64,000 nucleotides of DNA, taken from Anaspis maculata (taxonomy: Eukaryota; Arthropoda; Insecta; Coleoptera; Scraptiidae). Both the position numbers and the translations under genes were made by a program. Positions 1 through 12,153 of this stretch are shown here, piece after piece. The stretch lies in contig OX421965.1 of NCBI GenBank assembly GCA_949128115.1, positions 36,141,681 through 36,205,680 on the forward strand. The letters run 5' to 3'. Under the pieces are notes generated by a model, which was not told the origin of the DNA, searched no databases, and saw nothing but the letters and a program-made list of their open reading frames with translations. How positions within the stretch are numbered: position 1 is the stretch's first letter; each line of letters begins with the position of its first letter.

Positions 1-61
1 TGTCCTTTTCATTGTACCTCAACACTTTCGCTTTCCCAGCGTCATATTTTTCTTCGATTAA

Positions 62-298
62 AGGGCGCCTTTGAAACGAGCGCCCCGTGCTTCAAAAGAA
101 CGTCCGAAGCAGAACCCCGACGAGAAGCGCAGAAAGGGAAATTCCCGAGGCTGGAGTGCTATCATGGACGTGTATGTATCGCTGTATCTAAACTGGGCTG
201 GTGATAGCGTACTTCGCCATATCCCCAAAAACTGGGCCGAAAAGTGTGCCATGGTAGATAACAAACACTGGTTAATCAATGCCATCAACGGGCACTAG
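62..298 (+). CDS. possible 3' coding exon of an unrecognised gene
   Basis: An open stretch runs from just after an in-frame TAA to a TAG at 296-298. The last ~55 codons read like coding sequence: varied codons, four tryptophans, and a C-terminus ending in NAINGH. There is no good ATG at the left end, so if real it would be a terminal exon entered from an upstream splice acceptor; CAG at about 38-40 or AAG at about 61-63 are weak candidates. I recognise no family and see no other exon. It could equally be a chance ORF. Confidence 0.2.
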   Translation, partial: RAPLKRAPRASKERPKQNPDEKRRKGNSRGWSAIMDVYVSLYLNWAGDSVLRHIPKNWAEKCAMVDNKHWLINAINGH

Positions 299-2657
299 TC
301 AGACATTAAACGCACTTGATTGCAGTTCAAGTACATACAGAAAATTAATCGTTGAATTTATAAAATAGTATTTGTACTTATAGAGCTTGAATCAGGCGTG
401 GACATCTTGTTATTGTTATTTTGTTGAATATCTTTCTGACTAACTGTCAGTGTCACTCAATTAAAATAGCAGCGAAGATGAGAGACCTGCTAATCAGTGG
501 CTCTCAAACATTTTTTTGCGATACGTTTTTTGAGGCCAGACAAAACTGACCGCAATTACCAGTGTATTAAAACGTTCGTCTCTCAATAAGGTATCTGCCC
601 TTCTTTTATTGGATTAGTCGATAGTGTGGTTGAAAATATTGTACCTACCCGTATTTTTTTTTTTAATTTGCCAAACTGTTAAAAAAGTGAATCAAAAATA
701 TGCTGAAAACTAAACGAATAACACTGTTGGATAAAACTCAAAAAACTGTTAGAGTGACATCACTATTTTTAAAAAATACAGACATCGAAACCCCACTGAA
801 ATTTCCCTACTGTTACCTACCAACCTTTTGAAAAAAATAAATATATTTTTATAACCGACGGATATATTTTCCGGTAATTTTCAGTGAATACCCTTTATTA
901 CTTTTGTTACCTAATGATCAAAATATGTTCATGTGAATCTATTTCATTGGCAGATACCCCATTGTGAAAGCAACTAAGATAAATTCCTTTCCTAACATTA
1001 CGTAGGTTGAGTCTCGAATATTTTGTGGGAAAATGCAAGATAATGAGCTATGTGATTTGGAGAAAATTAATGATGAGTTCTCCACGAAAAACCTTTCAAG
1101 CGCATCCATTGGTCTTTACTTGGGATTAACGCAATAATTGGTGCTCATCATCTGCATTTTTTCCCACACAAGCGTATCTAACTGCAAAGTTTTCGCTTCC
1201 GTCGTCTATTTTGTAAAATATGTATAAAGGTGCTCGATTAGATCTTAATGAAGAGAATACCGCCAGGTGGGAACTGAATAATAAGAAAAGAATATAATTT
1301 AATTATTGTAGCATATGCACCGAACTCGAGTAAAAAGTTTCTATTAATTGATCAAAATATGTTCAACGAAACGAATGTGACGCAGTCTCAGAATAGTGGA
1401 TGTGTATCAGTTATTTTCGGTAATAAGTACAGGGGTGGTCACGTGAGATGGACGGAAAGATTACACTGGACACCTTGTGCAGGTATAAATTTGACTTTCC
1501 AGGAAAACCTCAAAACCTTTTATAAATTATAATCCCATCACAAAAATTGTCAATTGTGATATAATAGTGTTACGATTATTGCCGTTATATTTTTACTTCT
1601 CATCGAATTTTTCAAAAAAAAATGAGAAGTGAGGTAACCGCGAAAAACATTTATTCGGTTTTTGGACTCCCTGTCCCTGTGTGCTAAAACGTCGAGATCT
1701 GTCGAAAACAAAACAAAAATTCTGTGTCCGTCGGTCTGTACGTATGTATCTATGTATGTATGTCAGGTTTTTTTTTGACCCCCCCATTCATTTCTAAACC
1801 GTCTGACCGATTTCGACCAAATTTGGTATACACGTAGGGTTCACGGTAGACAAGGAAATATAGCATATATGTACCATAAATGATTCATATTGTGTTACTG
1901 CCAAATAGTCCGCTTCCCAGGGAATGGAAGAATCATGAAAATCTGCTGTCTTTTAGAAGATGCAAGAATTCTAATTCACCTTAAATTTCCAGGTGTTCGA
2001 CTTCAATTGTTGAACATTGTGTTTTTTTTTTGTGTTCTTGAATGAACTCCTTCATAGTATATCGCTCTGGGCTCAGAATGCGATGCTCTTGAAACAACCT
2101 GTATAAACGTGACCGAAGACAAAGATCACAAATTTTTCTCGTGCATATGGCACATAGATATAGAAGCCAATTGCTATACGTGCGTGTTTTATCAAGTGCA
2201 TGGGAAAGATATTATCACAAAAGTAGAGAAATGGGTACACTACATGTGGGGGATTGCATAAAATAGGTGTGCATCAGGCATCAGCTATTATAATAGCTAG
2301 GTATAAACTACAGGGTATATGTACTTTCATCAGCTAGAGGTACCGCTCCGTTAATTGTGGTGCATTTTAATTTGTAAGGTAATGGTTATAGTGGTATTAT
2401 GCATCAGATATATGGTCAAGGAAGGATGTTAAATAAGGGATTACCGATAATTATACCATGCAACCTCAATTAAATGTTAAGAACATACACCAGCAGGTAG
2501 GCCACCCAGTTATACAATTTCACACTATTCTGGTTATTCGGAAGATACAGATATGGACAAAATTCTTAACCGTACACCGACATTGATATTTAAGTTCTTT
2601 AGATGTGAGCTCGGATTTGAGCACCACTTTTGTTGATTTCTTTTGAATAATATTATT
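299..2657. other. gene-free AT-rich stretch
   Basis: No gene is seen. A short (TATG)n tract lies near 1741-1763. The sequence just after it (about 1798-1840) resembles dispersed repeat sequence. Confidence 0.5.
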
Positions 2658-4247
2658 ATACCAGATGGGCCATAAAAACCGTGCTCGAAATTTTTCCTTC
2701 TAAAATTTTTATTCCGCCACCGATTTCATCCCACTTTTCAGCATTGGATAACTAATTGAATTGGCTATCATTTCCGTATTTCAAAATGGCCGACATATCA
2801 AAATTCTGGACGGCAGAAACAATTGAAAATAAGCCTTCTTTTGTTCTCGTTGCTTTTTATTGAAAGTTACCAGAAAGTCAAAATCAATAATGAATTATGA
2901 AGGAATAGACTTTTCTTGTCAGTTCAAGACCACAAACAATAAACTCGTGTCATCTGCTGAGGAGCTACTGCGAGTTGAAGCGAAGCCTACTTTCGGTTTT
3001 TTTTTTCATTTCCGCAGAATTGACTCAAATTTAGGTGTCCTGCCCGCCAATCCACCATATGCTTATTTCTCAACCGATTTTCTCGAATTTGGCATCAATA
3101 GCTAAACAATTGGACAGGCTACCTTTTTCATATGCGAAAATGATCAACTTGTCAAAATCCAAGATGGCGGAAGCAATTGAAAATAGAATTTCTTTTGTGC
3201 TCATTGCTTTTTTAATAAAAATCAGCAGAAGGTCAAAGCCAATAATTATTATGAAGGAATAGATTTTCCTTGACAACCAAGGTTGATTGGTTGTGACATC
3301 TGCTGAGGAGCTACGGCCAGTTCAAGCGAAGCCTACTTTCCGTTTTTCTGTTCCAACAAGGACGAATAAGCCCCATTTTCAATAGTTTCCGCCATCTTAA
3401 ATTTTGACATGTTAGCCATTTTTAACATGAAAATGGCAGCCTGTCCAAGTGTCCACTTGGCTAGCCATTGATGTCAAATTCCAAAAAATCGGTCAAGAAA
3501 TAAGGATATGGCGGGCAGGATTCCTACATTTGGGTCATTTATGCGGGAATAAGACACCAGTAAGTTGGCTTCGCTTCAACTCGCCGTGGCTTCTCAGGAG
3601 ATGACTCGATTTGATTGGTTGCGGTCTTGAATTGTCAAGGAAGGTCTATTCCTGCATAATAATTATTGGTTTTGACTTCCTGCTGATTTTTATTTAAAAG
3701 CAATGAGGGCAAAATAAATTCTATTTTCAATTGCTTCCGCCATCTTGGATTTTGACATGCACGTCATTTTCTCTTATCAAAAAGATAGCCTGTCCAATTG
3801 GCTAGCCACTGATACCAAATTTGAGAAAATCGGTTAAGAAATGACCAAATGGCGGATTGGCGGGCAGGATACCTAAATTTGGATCAATGATGCGGAAATG
3901 AAAAAACGGAAAGTAGGCTTTGCTTCAATCCGCAATAGCTTGTCAGCAGATGACCCGATTGTACTGGTTGTGGTCTTCAATTGACAAGAAAGGTCTATTC
4001 CTTCATAAAACATTATTGGTTTTGACTTTCTGGTAACTTTTAATAAAAAGCAACGAGAACAAAAGAAGGCCTATTTTCAACTGTTTCTGACATCCTCGAT
4101 TTTGATATGTCGGCCATTTTAAAATACGAAAATGATAGCCTATTCAATTGGCTAGCCAATGGTGAAAAGTTCGATGAAATGGGTGGTGAAATAATAATTT
4201 TAGAAGAAAAAATTCCGAGCACGGTTTCTTTATGGCCCACCCGGTAT
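2658..4247. repeat. foldback element: inverted repeat made of tandem dimers
   Basis: The ends are inverted repeats: ATACCAGATGGGCCATAAA on the left and TTTATGGCCCACCCGGTAT on the right, continuing through CGTGCTCG and further inward. Inside are four diverged copies of a ~300-350 bp unit, recognisable by 'atgaaggaatagac', 'tctgctgaggagcta' and 'gaagcctacttt'. The two left copies are in + orientation (about 2770-3360) and the two right copies are inverted (about 3370-4090), so the element is a palindrome of a tandem dimer. The small ORFs inside are not conserved between units. No transposase is seen, so it must be moved by enzymes encoded elsewhere. Confidence 0.8.
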
Positions 4248-5244
4248 CTTCGCAAAAAATGCAGAATGAAGAAGTAACGTGTGCATTCTGCAAATTTTCG
4301 TTTTAGGGGTGAAAAAAACACAAAAGCTCTGCCAAAATATGAAAAACTATGAACAAGTTCCCCGTTCCAGTAAGATGACAGGTGACCATTTCGAGCAAAT
4401 ACACTATTTTCCTACTACAGTGCGCTTGCGTTCGGTTGTCAAATGAGTAAGATTCCCGGCGCGTAATTGAGTATTCGAACAGGTTGGTACAAATTCGACT
4501 CGAACATACGCGAAAGTGATTGATAGCAATGTTAGGTACAAAACTTTTTTATGTATTTGATAGATTCACCCACCCATTGGCCCACCATTATATTACTATT
4601 TACATTCGATATAATTTCAAAACGTAAAAACATAAGCGATGATTTTGCAAATGACTTTCTCTGCGATATGATATGAACACTTACAACACTCTTGAGATGT
4701 AAATGGAAGGATTGCACTACCCTGGGTACATCTGGTTGTCTCTAGCGGTAACTGCCAATTACCTAGCAAAATGTCAATATGTGCCGCTCCTAAAAAGTAC
4801 AAAATATTGCCAATATTTTCTATTACGAGCTCCAACTTTGATTACTGTTTGACTCCTTCGTAACTATTGATACGAATATTTGGAACAGTAAATGTGTTGA
4901 CAATTTGTTTTCCATTTGGGCTTGTTAGGACGATTAGAGCATGGAATTACCATATAAGGTCCTTCTGCAGTGAATGATTAATAAGGAAGCTGCTTTTCTA
5001 AGCAAATCGCGTTCTGAAATGACATAACCTTAAAAATATGTGTCAAAACTCAGCCAAAATTCCTGTTGTTTCGCCGTTAGCTGTCGTCTGTCAGAATTTG
5101 TACCACCCTGCTGACGCTTGCGCTAAGATGGCCCTTATACGAAAAGGATGTATTACTTGGCAAATTAGGAGCCAGTCAAAAATAAGGGAAAAAACGGAGC
5201 ATTTCCTACTAGTCCAAGTAGAAGCAAAATGCAATGCAGGTAAA
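4248..5244. other. gene-free stretch
   Basis: AT-rich sequence with only short, unrelated ORFs. I see no recognisable gene or repeat structure. Confidence 0.45.
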
Positions 5245-5696
5245 CATCCAGGGTGGCCCAACGAAAATGAAATTAACAGACAGATTTTCGGGCATTTGAC
5301 CTCATTTTTCCGCAATAAGCCCGGACAGGTCAACTTTGTTTTCAATGGGGATGTTCAACTGCTATTAATTTAACCGTGAAGTTCCACCCCCGTAGTCAGA
5401 AAAGCAGTCTCTTCAAAAATTTTGAATGATAATTGGGGTTGAGTGATACATCATTTTGAATCTGGTTCAATTGTCTTTACAGCGGTGTTTTTTTTCTCGA
5501 TTCGACGCAATTTTTTCAAGATAATGCTATTTTAGTGTTTTGGGGGGTTGCAGTCCCTTCCAGTAGGCTGGCTCGAAGTTGCCGAACCCAGGGCGGAGCT
5601 TATGTCCCCCTAGTAAACATATATTACAGTATACAAACAAAGGAGGTCAAGTGCCCGAAAATCTGTCTGTTACGTTTTCGTTCGGCTACCCTGTAT
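5245..5696. repeat. short foldback element, CAGGGTGG-type ends
   Basis: The left part reads CATCCAGGGTGGCCCAACG, then ACAGACAGATTTTCGGGCA and TTGACCTC. The right part contains the complement in inverted order (GAGGTCAA, TGCCCGAAAATCTGTCTGT, then CTACCCTGTA). The left arm is related to the left end of the element at 55084. Confidence 0.65.
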
Positions 5697-7631
5697 AGCA
5701 AATACTACAGAGCGAAGTTTTTGCTACAGAAAGTATTTAGGCATAACTACAGAAATAATTAAGTATTAACTGTTTATTTTAATCGATATTTTCACTTCAC
5801 ACTCGAGTGATGCTATATGAATTTGAATAAATATATGTTTATCCGCAGGAATATTAATATCTTTGCGTTCCAAAATTTGGATGTCTGTCACAATTTACCA
5901 CGACCGGCGTCATGTCCTGGCTCATACACGTACCTACAAATACGCATAAATATTTCGTGTTTGTCCCAGGCACCGTGCCAAACCCTAGTCATCAACAACC
6001 TGTCAATTAGGGCCCTGTACCAACCCAAGCCTCGATGTCGCCATGATACACACACCACACATACACGGACACGTATAATATCTGCCTTCCGCACTGGGAA
6101 ACGCAGAACAAAACGAAATTTCCATGCAAAAATTGCATTACTCTGGAAGCAATCACGGCCCGATTCTCTTCAATGGGGCATTGTGTACCCTCTGAAAAAT
6201 GACTTTTAATCCTCGCCTATTTGGGGCAGCGCATCGGGAACGGGGTTGCGAATGCGATAGCAATTCCCAGTATTGACGCCGCAGAAAATCTTTCGCAATG
6301 AATGGACATGATCAGAAATAAAACAGAAAACCCAAAATGCGGTCGTTACAAAATTTACGGTCCGCGGCCGTCTGGGCATCAAATGCTGTAAATGATAAAA
6401 AGACGTGATGGAAGACACTGCTGGAAATCGGGAAGCTTTTCAAGTCTGTATTTTTGAAGCGATTTAATGTTCGTGTGGGATTTGATTCTCGGAAATGTCT
6501 TGACTCTTGACTGCTGCAGCACAATCAACAAATTGTGTGTGAAAAGGTTTCCGCGGTAGGTGTGCACGACGCGAGTTTGAGGTTTTTCTCCCAGCATTTT
6601 TTTTTATTCAGTGAAGAAAAGAGTAAACCAGTGGCGTAGCCAGAAGGCTTCAGGGGTTCTGACCCCCATCTCCGAAATTCCATAGCTACGTCACGCCTTC
6701 TTTTCGAAAAATTTCTCGTCTACGGCACTGTTTTGTTCGCCTAAACTGAAATTATAGGAAAGTTGTGACGTCAGCACCTTGGCCCATGTTACCCCACTAG
6801 CCGTGGGTTCCACAAAACAGATAATACGAGATTAGTTGATTTGCGATGTTTGTTTGTCAATTTGTAGCTGACTGATCAATCAAAATGATAGTTTGTCTCC
6901 TATATGCCGGTCAGCTTTTAAATTCAGCACTAGAACGGTAATTTTTGCACGCCAAGTTGGCAATTCTGCGATATTTGGGGATGTTCAAATTTGTAATGAT
7001 GGATCGGTTTTTCCCCAGACGACCTTAAATTCGTACTGTCAATCGAGTACAGCGCTGTTGCAAGATTGTATGTATGCTCTGTTTTTGACTGCAGCTTCAG
7101 TGTCCCATATGTCCTTCCAGTGTCTTTTCACCTCGCAATCTGCAGTATGGAGTTCTTCAGCTGTAATTCAGGTTGGGCGTAAACGGCTCGGCACTCTGTC
7201 ACTTACTTGCCATTCTGACAAGATAACAGTCATAACAGCCAAGACAACACTGTAGCGGAATATGATGCAAGGAGACGCCAGAATTGGCATTTCATGTCAA
7301 AATTTCCTAACCTCACTGGACTTCGCCACAAAAAGCCCGTTTTCACGTAACTTGGTCTGTCAGCCTCCGCTACACTCTAGGGAACATAGCCAACCGCGTT
7401 TCAATTTCTACTGAATTTAAAACGTGATCGGCATATAGTACAAAAAGTTCATACTTACCGTACTTCATACTTTCATACTCGTCATACTTCATACTTTCGT
7501 ACATCACCTAGCATTCAGCAGAAAAAAGTTCAGTTAATCTGCAATCAGCCTTGATCGCTGATCTTTTTTTTTTGTGGAACTGACGGTAGGAGCCAGAAAT
7601 GCCGGTTTGGTGCTTTTTTTGAACCTCATGC
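5697..7631. other. gene-free stretch with a hAT-like terminus
   Basis: No gene is recognised. At 6632-6700, CAGTGGCGTAGCCAG is followed within 70 bp by GCTACGTCACGCC. It looks like the end of a hAT-type element or a tiny derivative, but I could not find a clean partner end. Short 'catacttc' repeats lie at about 7440-7505. Confidence 0.4.
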
Positions 7632-8334
7632 ATACAGGCTGTCCGTTTTTCGAGGCTAAGCATGGGTATCTCGCTTATCTTTGGAGATACAGAGTCGGTT
7701 GAATTGAAAAAAAGTTGCGTATTTTTATGACGATCAATGATTCAAAAATATATTTGACTTGTCAGTTTTAGTTTTAAGGATATTGAGAAAAAAAACAGAA
7801 ATTTGTAATTCTTGTCTTTATTTCTTATTTGAAGAACGGTTGAAGGTAGTCTTTTCTAATTAAGACATTGTGAAGGCACTTTTCCAAGGGGAATTCAATG
7901 TTGCCAAAATCTTCATTCTGGCTTTCAAAACAACCGAGATATGACATTCAACTTTTTTTTCTGTTATGAGCGCCATATTGGATTTTGACATTTTTGAATA
8001 CAATATTTTTTTATGGTTACAACGATGTGCGTGTCAGATGCCACTGTTGAATTCATGCTTTTGAGCAAAAAAAAATTTTTTTAAATTTTTCAAAGAGTGC
8101 TTTGGAAACAAAATCAGTACAATAAAAAACAAGTGAGTATGCCTTCACGTGCGTGAGTCTCAGTAGCGCATTTTCTCAAAGAGGCATATTGTGGACGTAA
8201 AGAAATTTGGTTGAGGAAGAAACACGATTCCTTGCCCACTTTCTTCATTCGAAACTCACTGTGATATTTTGTTATCAGAATGGGGTACTTGCCAATGAAA
8301 TAGATTTGAATGAAAATTCTTTCACTCATCAATA

Positions 8335-9560
8335 TTTTTTTGTTTGAGGGCGGGAGCTGGGAGCGGCGACCAATCAACAGTAGTCTATTCTTTCCCATTT
8401 TTAGTCGGCTATCCAAATAGCGGAAGAATTAGATCGCTATGTCTTCGGGTTTATGTTTTCCATTTATCTCTTACTTTGAGGGCAGCGTGTGGGGGTGGCA
8501 GCATTCGGCAAAGTAACTGTTGCACAGTTTGAGTTAGGAGTTTCTAAATGTTCAAGGAAATATGACAATCAGTGAAAATTGTGAAAGTTGCATTTTTTTT
8601 TGTTTGGAGGCGGGAGCTGGAGGCGGCGACCAATCAAAAGTGGCCTATCTCTTCCCATTTTTAGTCAGCTATCTATGTAGCTAGCGGAACAATTAGATCG
8701 CTATGTTTTCGGGTTTATGTTTTCCATTTATCTCTTACTTTGAGGGCAGCGTGTGGGGGTGGCAGCATTTGGCAAAGTAACTGTTGCACAGTTTGAGTTG
8801 AGAGTTTCTGAATGTAAGGGAAATATGACAATCAATGAAAATTGTGAAAGTTGCATTTTTTTTTGTTTGAGGGCGGGAGCTGGAGGCGGCGACCAATCAA
8901 AAGTGGCCTATCTTTTTCCAATTCCAGTTAGCTATCAATATAAAGAAAGAATTAGATCGCTATGCCTTCAGGTTCATGTTTTACATTCATCTCTTACTTT
9001 GGGGGCGGCGTGTGGGAGCGGCAGAGTTTGGCAAAGAAATTCTTGCACAGTTTGAGTCAAGAGTTTCTGAATGTTCGAGGTATCATTATCAGCTAAATCA
9101 GTGAAAATTGTTGAAAGTTGCACTTTTTTTCTTTTGGGGGCAGAAGCTGGAGGCGGCGCCATATCAAAAGTAGCCTATCCTTTTCCATTTTTAGTTAGCT
9201 ATTCATATAGCGGAAAACTTAGATCGCTATGTCTTCGGGTTTATGTTTTTCATTTATCTTTTACTTTGGGGGCGGCGTGTGGGGGTGGCGTGTGGGAGCG
9301 GCAGCGTTCGGCTTAGCAAATGTTGCATAATTTGAGTTGGCAGTTCCTAATGTTTAAGGGAACATCTCAATCAGTAACATTTGTGAAAGTTGCACTTTTT
9401 ATCGTTTGGGGGCGGAATCTGGGGGCGGCGACTAACCAAAAGTAGCCTATCCTTTCCCATTTTTAGTCAGCTATTTATATACCGAAAGAATCAGATCGCT
9501 ATGTCTTCGGGTTCATGTTTTTCATTTTAAAGTGATTGGGGGCGGTTTTTAGCAGTTTTT
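8335..9560. repeat. ~265-bp tandem satellite, five copies
   Basis: The phrase 'cgggagctgg' or a variant recurs at 8351, 8611, 8874, 9141 and 9413, giving periods of 260, 263, 267 and 272 bp. Each unit carries the blocks 'tttttagtcagctat', 'agatcgctatg', 'tcgggtttatgttt', 'ggcagcgtgtggg', 'gcacagtttgagtt' and 'gtgaaagttgca'. The last copy is truncated, and GGGGGCGG-rich degenerate pieces continue to ~9830. The open frames through the units are a by-product of the repeat. Confidence 0.88.
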
Positions 9561-9836
9561 TCATGTCGGCGGCGCATATTGAAGACGGAATGTTTCTTGG
9601 TTTACGTTGATAAGTGGCAACTATGTATTATTAAAAAAATGAGAACACCAGAGCATCAGGTCTGGTAGAAAGTGCAATATTATGTTATTTCAAGTTTATC
9701 GGGGGCGGTTTTCTCTATGTTGGCGGCGCAATATGGACATCCAATATAGCCTAGCCTTTCTTTGGGAGTGGCAGCTATGTAACAGCGAAAAAATTAGAAA
9801 GCCAGGTCGTCTAGTTTGGGAGGAGTTCGAGGAACG

Positions 9837-9885
9837 GTTGGACGGACGGACGGACGGACGGACGGACGGACGGACGGACGGACAA
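9837..9885. repeat. (GGAC)n microsatellite
   Basis: About twelve uninterrupted GGAC units lie at the boundary between the satellite array and the right arm of the foldback element. Confidence 0.95.
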
Positions 9886-10469
9886 AGTGGTTGCAATAGC
9901 GATTTTCATCAAGATGGAAAATGCGCTAAAAACGTAAATGTCAAACATTTATTCAACAGTGACATGTGGCACATCGTTGTAACCAGAAAAGAATAGCGTA
10001 TTCAAAAATATCGAAATCCAATATGGCACTCATTAGAGAAAAAAGTTGAATGTCGTATCTCGGTTGCTTTGAAAGCTAGGATGAAGACTTTGGCAGCTTT
10101 GAACTCCCCTTGAAAAAGTGCCCCGATAATGTCTAGATTAGAAATTGCCACCTTCAACCGTTTTTTGAATAAAAAATGAAAACAAAAATTCAAATTCCTG
10201 TTTTTTCACGATACCTCAAAAACTAAAATCGATACGTCACATTTTTTTTGGGTCATTGATCGTCATGGATATGCGCAACTTTTTTCTACGTTAACCGACT
10301 TTGTATCTCTCAAGATCAGTGAGATACCCATGCTTAGCCTCAAAAAACGGACACCCTGTATATCTGAATTCACATCGTTTCTTGCCATGTACTATTTATT
10401 CGTTGCAAAGCAAAGCAAGAACGATCCATCAGGGGGTCTGCTTGAATGCCCCTATTTTCAAATTTCCTA

Positions 10470-10730
10470 CCGCCTGTGCTGTATCACCACCGTACTATCT
10501 TTGTTCCGAGGCCCTTTGCTCGGCGATTACGCCGCGGTCTTTTGGAGCGTGTCAACATTTTATGGCGAGGAACTTGTCGTGTGGTGATCACTGCATCCGA
10601 TTGCCATGCCAAAAGTCGAGCGTTCGATCCCCACTGCAGCCGGTTGGATTTTTGTCTTGAAAACAAGCTTCTTGATTTAGTTAGAATGCTTGTTAAATAC
10701 AAGGCATGCCACATGTACGAACAAAAGTGA
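10470..10730 (+). repeat. probable tRNA-derived SINE copy
   Basis: The segment with 'gtgtggtgatcactgcatc', a B-box-like CGTTCGATCCC, and then 'gaaaacaagcttcttgattt' and 'gaatgcttgttaaatacaagg' matches, in opposite orientation, the better-bounded SINE at 38970-39308 (minus strand). The head is a diverged tRNA-like Pol III promoter. The 3' end and target duplication are unclear here, so the bounds are approximate. Confidence 0.5.
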
Positions 10731-11613
10731 AGTATTCGCTCCCATTTGTAGCATTTGCTTCAAGTCGTAGTAGAAACACCATTTTCAAAGCAAATACCAC
10801 GGTTTGTACTGTTTGTAGTATTTCCTTATTATTGTAGCGCGGCTAGAATACCGAGTATTTACTTCATTATTATCAAAGCATTTGCTTCAAAACTGGAGTG
10901 TATACTACTGGTAGTAGCAATGCTCCGTTTTATTCATACCAATCACGATGGTTTTTTTGTTGGGAATTTACCCTTCGAAGTTTGTAACACCATCACTGAA
11001 ACACCCTGTATGTATAACTGCAATCACGGAACGTCATACCGTGCGATTGAAATGGAAGTTCGTTACACCACTTCCAGTATCAATTCAAATTTCATATGCC
11101 ATCATCAGTTCAAAACACAGGAAATCTACGGGAAAATTCTCCAGAGCCACAGCACACTCGATTACATCGATTCCGTGTATGTATATAGGTATGGGGTATT
11201 ATTACAATTAGCACAATCTCGTTTGCGCTGTACATTATCAACGGTTATTATTTAAAGTTATAACGGCAATGGGCCATGCAGTTTGCATTTGATCACATGC
11301 TTCAATTTTCGATATACGTATCGTACAGGATCGCACTGGGCGCTAATCCCCTGCACTCGTAATTGTAATTTGATTGTACTGTAATAATGGCCCGTGGCAT
11401 ACAACTAGCCGAAATCCAATTACTGTTGCACTACACCGACAACGACAACAACAACAACACCATATCCGGCAATCTGGGGTTTTTTTATAAAATTATAGTA
11501 TCATACTGAAATTCGTGTTTAGGTATCTAATCCCTATTAACAAAATTTTGAAATACAGAGATTTAGAAATACATACTATTTGCTCCAAGACTCAATGGAA
11601 GCTGTGCCTCTAA
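10731..11613. other. gene-free stretch
   Basis: It holds an isolated AACACCCTGTATG motif near 11003 and AT-rich DNA. A 166-codon open frame (10755-11255) crosses this motif and has no recognisable domain; I treat it as chance. Confidence 0.4.
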
Positions 11614-11755
11614 TGGCCGGTATTTCCATCTCCTGATAAAGTCGCTAAGCCATTATTCGGCACTTCGGCAGATAAGTCCTGCGCAGAACGTACAGCGCAG
11701 CGTTTATCTGCCAAATAGTTATTCAAAACTTATCCGGAGATGGAAATACCGGGCC
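11614..11755. mobile_element. MITE, GGCCGGTATTTCC family
   Basis: A 142-bp element has inverted ends (TGGCCGGTATTTCCATCTCC and GGAGATGGAAATACCGGGCC) and is flanked by TAA on both sides. A 3-bp TAA duplication is typical of PIF/Harbinger (Tourist-like) MITEs. A diverged relative lies at 50234-50380. Confidence 0.82.
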
Positions 11756-11954
11756 TAAATATGTATACTCGCCAAGCAATATTTTAGGTGAATTATTTTT
11801 GCCGTGCATCAAGTTGTCTGGGCAAATTTTCAGATTTGAAAGTGTGGACTAAATATCACTAACTGCCTGATTCAGGATTCGGGCTTGAAAAGTGGGGTTA
11901 TGTTATCGCGACATCAAAACCAGGAAACACGATCTTTTTATAATATACAGGGTG

Positions 11955-12153
11955 GACGGCCCCGTGGCGCAGGCGGTCGAGTGGCTGCCTGCGACGCGGA
12001 AGTCCCGGGTTCGATTCCCGGTGAAAAGTCTGGGTGTTGTGTTGTCCAAAATTTGCACTTTCCAGAGTTTGTATAATTGATAAATAAACGGGCAAACTCC
12101 TATGGCAAGAAAAAGCCGATAAGGAGAAAAACATTTATTTATCTATTTTATTA
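11955..12153 (+). mobile_element. tRNA-derived SINE with 17-bp target duplication
   Basis: The head looks like a tRNA. A-box TGGCGCAGGCGG at ~11965 and B-box GGTTCGATTCC at ~12009 form an internal Pol III promoter. A ~110-bp unrelated body and an AT-rich tail follow. The identical 17-mer TTATAATATACAGGGTG flanks it at 11938-11954 and 12154-12170, a typical LINE-mediated target duplication. The duplicated target is itself the end of a TATACAGGGTG foldback element, so the SINE landed in that element's terminus. The tRNA fold does not close properly at the 3' acceptor, so this is not a functional tRNA gene. Confidence 0.85.

Larger units (their letters stand above)
7632..10361. mobile_element. 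2.7-kb composite foldback element with internal satellite array
   Basis: Long terminal inverted repeats of roughly 450 bp enclose a tandem array. The left end is ATACAGGCTGTCCGTTTTT followed by GAGGCTAAGCATGGGTATCTC. The right end is the complement, GAGATACCCATGCTTAGCCTC, running to GGACACCCTGTAT. The arms can be followed inward through matching blocks such as 'cgttgtaacca' and 'cgagatatgacattcaactt'. Between them are a ~265-bp satellite and a (GGAC)n tract. Long terminal inverted repeats with internal tandem repeats resemble Drosophila FB/Galileo-type foldback elements in architecture, but I do not claim sequence homology. No transposase ORF is seen. Confidence 0.8.

Noticed and set aside
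8344..9316. A repeated small protein from the satellite frames
   Set aside because: The open frames exist because the 265-bp units repeat; starts and stops differ between units.
10755..11255. 166-codon open frame on the plus strand
   Set aside because: It crosses an AACACCCTGTATG repeat tip, has no recognisable domain, and its composition looks like translated AT-rich non-coding DNA.
11957..12030. Functional tRNA gene
   Set aside because: A and B boxes are good, but the acceptor stem does not close, and a 17-bp duplication encloses a longer unit; it is a SINE.
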